NCBI RefSeq assembly: GCF_026241155.1
Contig: NZ_JAPFGP010000003.1
Span: 248,001-312,000, forward strand
DNA: 64,000 bases
Origin: Paucibacter sp. PLA-PC-4
GTDB lineage: Bacteria > Pseudomonadota > Gammaproteobacteria > Burkholderiales > Burkholderiaceae_C
Reading direction: 5' to 3'
Part shown: piece by piece, positions 63,055 through 64,000 of the stretch
How positions within the stretch are numbered: the first letter of the stretch is position 1
Layout of the letters: every line of letters starts with the position of its first letter
Notes under the pieces: generated by a model
Told to the model about the DNA's origin: nothing
Databases searched by the model: none
Seen by the model: only the letters and a program-made list of their open reading frames with translations
Made by a program: the position numbers and the translations under genes

Positions 63055-64000
63055 ATGTCCACGCCCACCGCCCCTCCCGCCGCCATCGGCTTCTGGCAGG
63101 CCCTGCGCTTCTGGCTCAAGCTGGGCTTCATCAGCTTCGGTGGCCCGGCGGGGCAGATCGCCATCATGCACACCGAGCTGGTCGAACGGCGCCGTTGGAT
63201 CAGCGAGAAGCGCTTTCTGCATGCGCTGAACTACTGCATGCTGCTGCCCGGCCCCGAGGCTCAGCAGCTGGCCACGTATATCGGCTGGCTGATGCACAGG
63301 ACTCGAGGCGGCCTCGTCGCGGGCGTCTTGTTCGTACTACCCTCGCTATTCATTCTGATCGCGCTGTCCTGGATCTACATCGCCTTCGGCGAGATGCCCT
63401 TGGTGGCCGGTCTGTTCTATGGGATCAAACCGGCGGTGACGGCCCTGGTCCTGCATGCCGCTCACCGCATCGGCAGCCGCGCTTTGAAGAATGGCTGGCT
63501 GTGGGGCATCGCCGCGGCGGCCTTCGCGGCGATCTCCGCGCTCGATGCGCCCTTCCCGCTGGTCGTACTACTGGCGGCGGTCATCGGGCACTTCGGTGGA
63601 AGCTATGCGCCGCAGGTCTTTGCCATCGGGGGCGGCCACGCGGCGGCCAAGCAGAGCTTCGGACCGGCGCTGATCGATGACGACACGCCGACACCCAGCC
63701 ACGCGCGCTTCAAACGCAGCCGGCTGGCTCAGGTGCTCGCGCTGGGGCTGGGGATCTGGTTGGTCGCGATGGCGCTGCTGGTCTTGGGATACGGCTTTGA
63801 GGGGACCTTGACCCAGATGGGTTGGTTCTTCACCAAGGCAGCGCTGCTGACTTTCGGGGGCGCGTATGCGGTGCTGCCCTATGTCTACCAAGGTGCTGTC
63901 GAGCAGAACCAGTGGCTCAGCGCCGCCCAGATGATCGACGGCCTGGCGCTGGGCGAGACCACGCCGGGGCCGCTGATCATGGTGGTGGCCTTCGTCGCTT
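63055..64000 (+). CDS. chrA: Chromate transporter ChrA (cut by window edge)
   Basis: First 315 codons of a CHR-family membrane protein. The first CHR domain has FWLKLGFISFGGPAGQIAIMH and YCMLLPGPEAQQLATYIG; the second starts at about 240 with FFTKAALLTFGGAYAVLPYV and GLALGETTPGPLIMVV. It is therefore the long, two-domain form (near 400 residues). It exports chromate in characterised cases. ATG at 63055; 66 bases after the amidohydrolase, perhaps with its own promoter. Confidence 0.93.
   Translation, partial: MSTPTAPPAAIGFWQALRFWLKLGFISFGGPAGQIAIMHTELVERRRWISEKRFLHALNYCMLLPGPEAQQLATYIGWLMHRTRGGLVAGVLFVLPSLFILIALSWIYIAFGEMPLVAGLFYGIKPAVTALVLHAAHRIGSRALKNGWLWGIAAAAFAAISALDAPFPLVVLLAAVIGHFGGSYAPQVFAIGGGHAAAKQSFGPALIDDDTPTPSHARFKRSRLAQVLALGLGIWLVAMALLVLGYGFEGTLTQMGWFFTKAALLTFGGAYAVLPYVYQGAVEQNQWLSAAQMIDGLALGETTPGPLIMVVAFVA

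Noticed and set aside
61069-63297. Long minus-strand open frame (742 codons) opposite the amidohydrolase
   Set aside because: High-GC shadow frame. The plus strand encodes a protein with full family motifs, and the antisense translation is a His/Gln/Arg-rich string with no domain.

Overview
The window looks like a chromosomal segment of a high-GC betaproteobacterium of the order Burkholderiales, probably in the Roseateles / Rubrivivax / Leptothrix neighbourhood. The evidence is the run tyrS - M23 peptidase - anmK - erpA - rpsI/rplM, a second IF-1 gene, PilT/PilU, and two single-domain chemoreceptors. I see no tRNA, rRNA, CRISPR array, insertion sequence or prophage. Coding density is very high, and no gene-free stretch exceeds 300 bases.

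Layout. 1-7581: tyrS (cut), a cell-wall endopeptidase, anhydromuropeptide recycling (anmK), Fe-S insertion (erpA), the rplM-rpsI ribosomal operon, a GNAT acetyltransferase, a DUF2726 protein and the kinase SrkA. 7701-11946: a secreted metzincin-like protease with a PEP-CTERM-like surface protein and a small exported protein. 11966-17124: htpG, an unknown 103-residue protein, aroG and tldD. Between tldD and aroG lies an unannotated leader of 24 codons with a Phe/Tyr/Trp-rich core, followed by an intrinsic terminator and a competing pairing, the layout of a transcription attenuator. 17156-21124: a membrane-anchored TAXI binding protein and the locus rsmI - yraN - diaA - dolP, in which yraN has decayed and the DiaA sugar-phosphate loop is altered. 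21146-25060: pilT-pilU, a beta-hydroxyacid dehydrogenase and yggS. 25124-32565: two cytochromes c, two chemoreceptors (one with a candidate FliA promoter), a TonB-like protein and a BCCT transporter.

32603-37482 is a seven-gene periplasmic copper-detoxification cluster: His/Cys-rich protein, small exported protein, TolC-like lipoprotein, multicopper oxidase, cupredoxin, DUF411 and CusF-like. It has no RND pump or regulator. 37576-47759 is mixed: an HD-GYP protein lacking the usual His, Fpr, a small flagellar rod-like protein under a near-consensus FliA promoter, RbgA/YlqF, a MerR regulator followed by a deletion scar of two fatty-acid oxidation genes, an EF-hand protein, a ricin-type lectin, an MFS transporter, MtfA, an orphan CheZ, IF-1 and a CBS protein. 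47813-51121 holds a lipoprotein, a patatin phospholipase and a papain-like protease fused to an alpha/beta hydrolase. 51134-53784 holds a DUF2520 protein, a heme O synthase homologue that seems to lack a conserved loop, and an exported methyltransferase.

53857-62988 forms one catabolic unit. A branched-chain-type ABC importer (LivK, LivH, and a single LivM-LivG-LivF fusion) diverges from polysaccharide-deacetylase-like, GntR, flavin-reductase and amidohydrolase genes. Shared TGTCGACA palindromes are the likely GntR sites. The window ends in a chromate transporter gene, cut at the edge.
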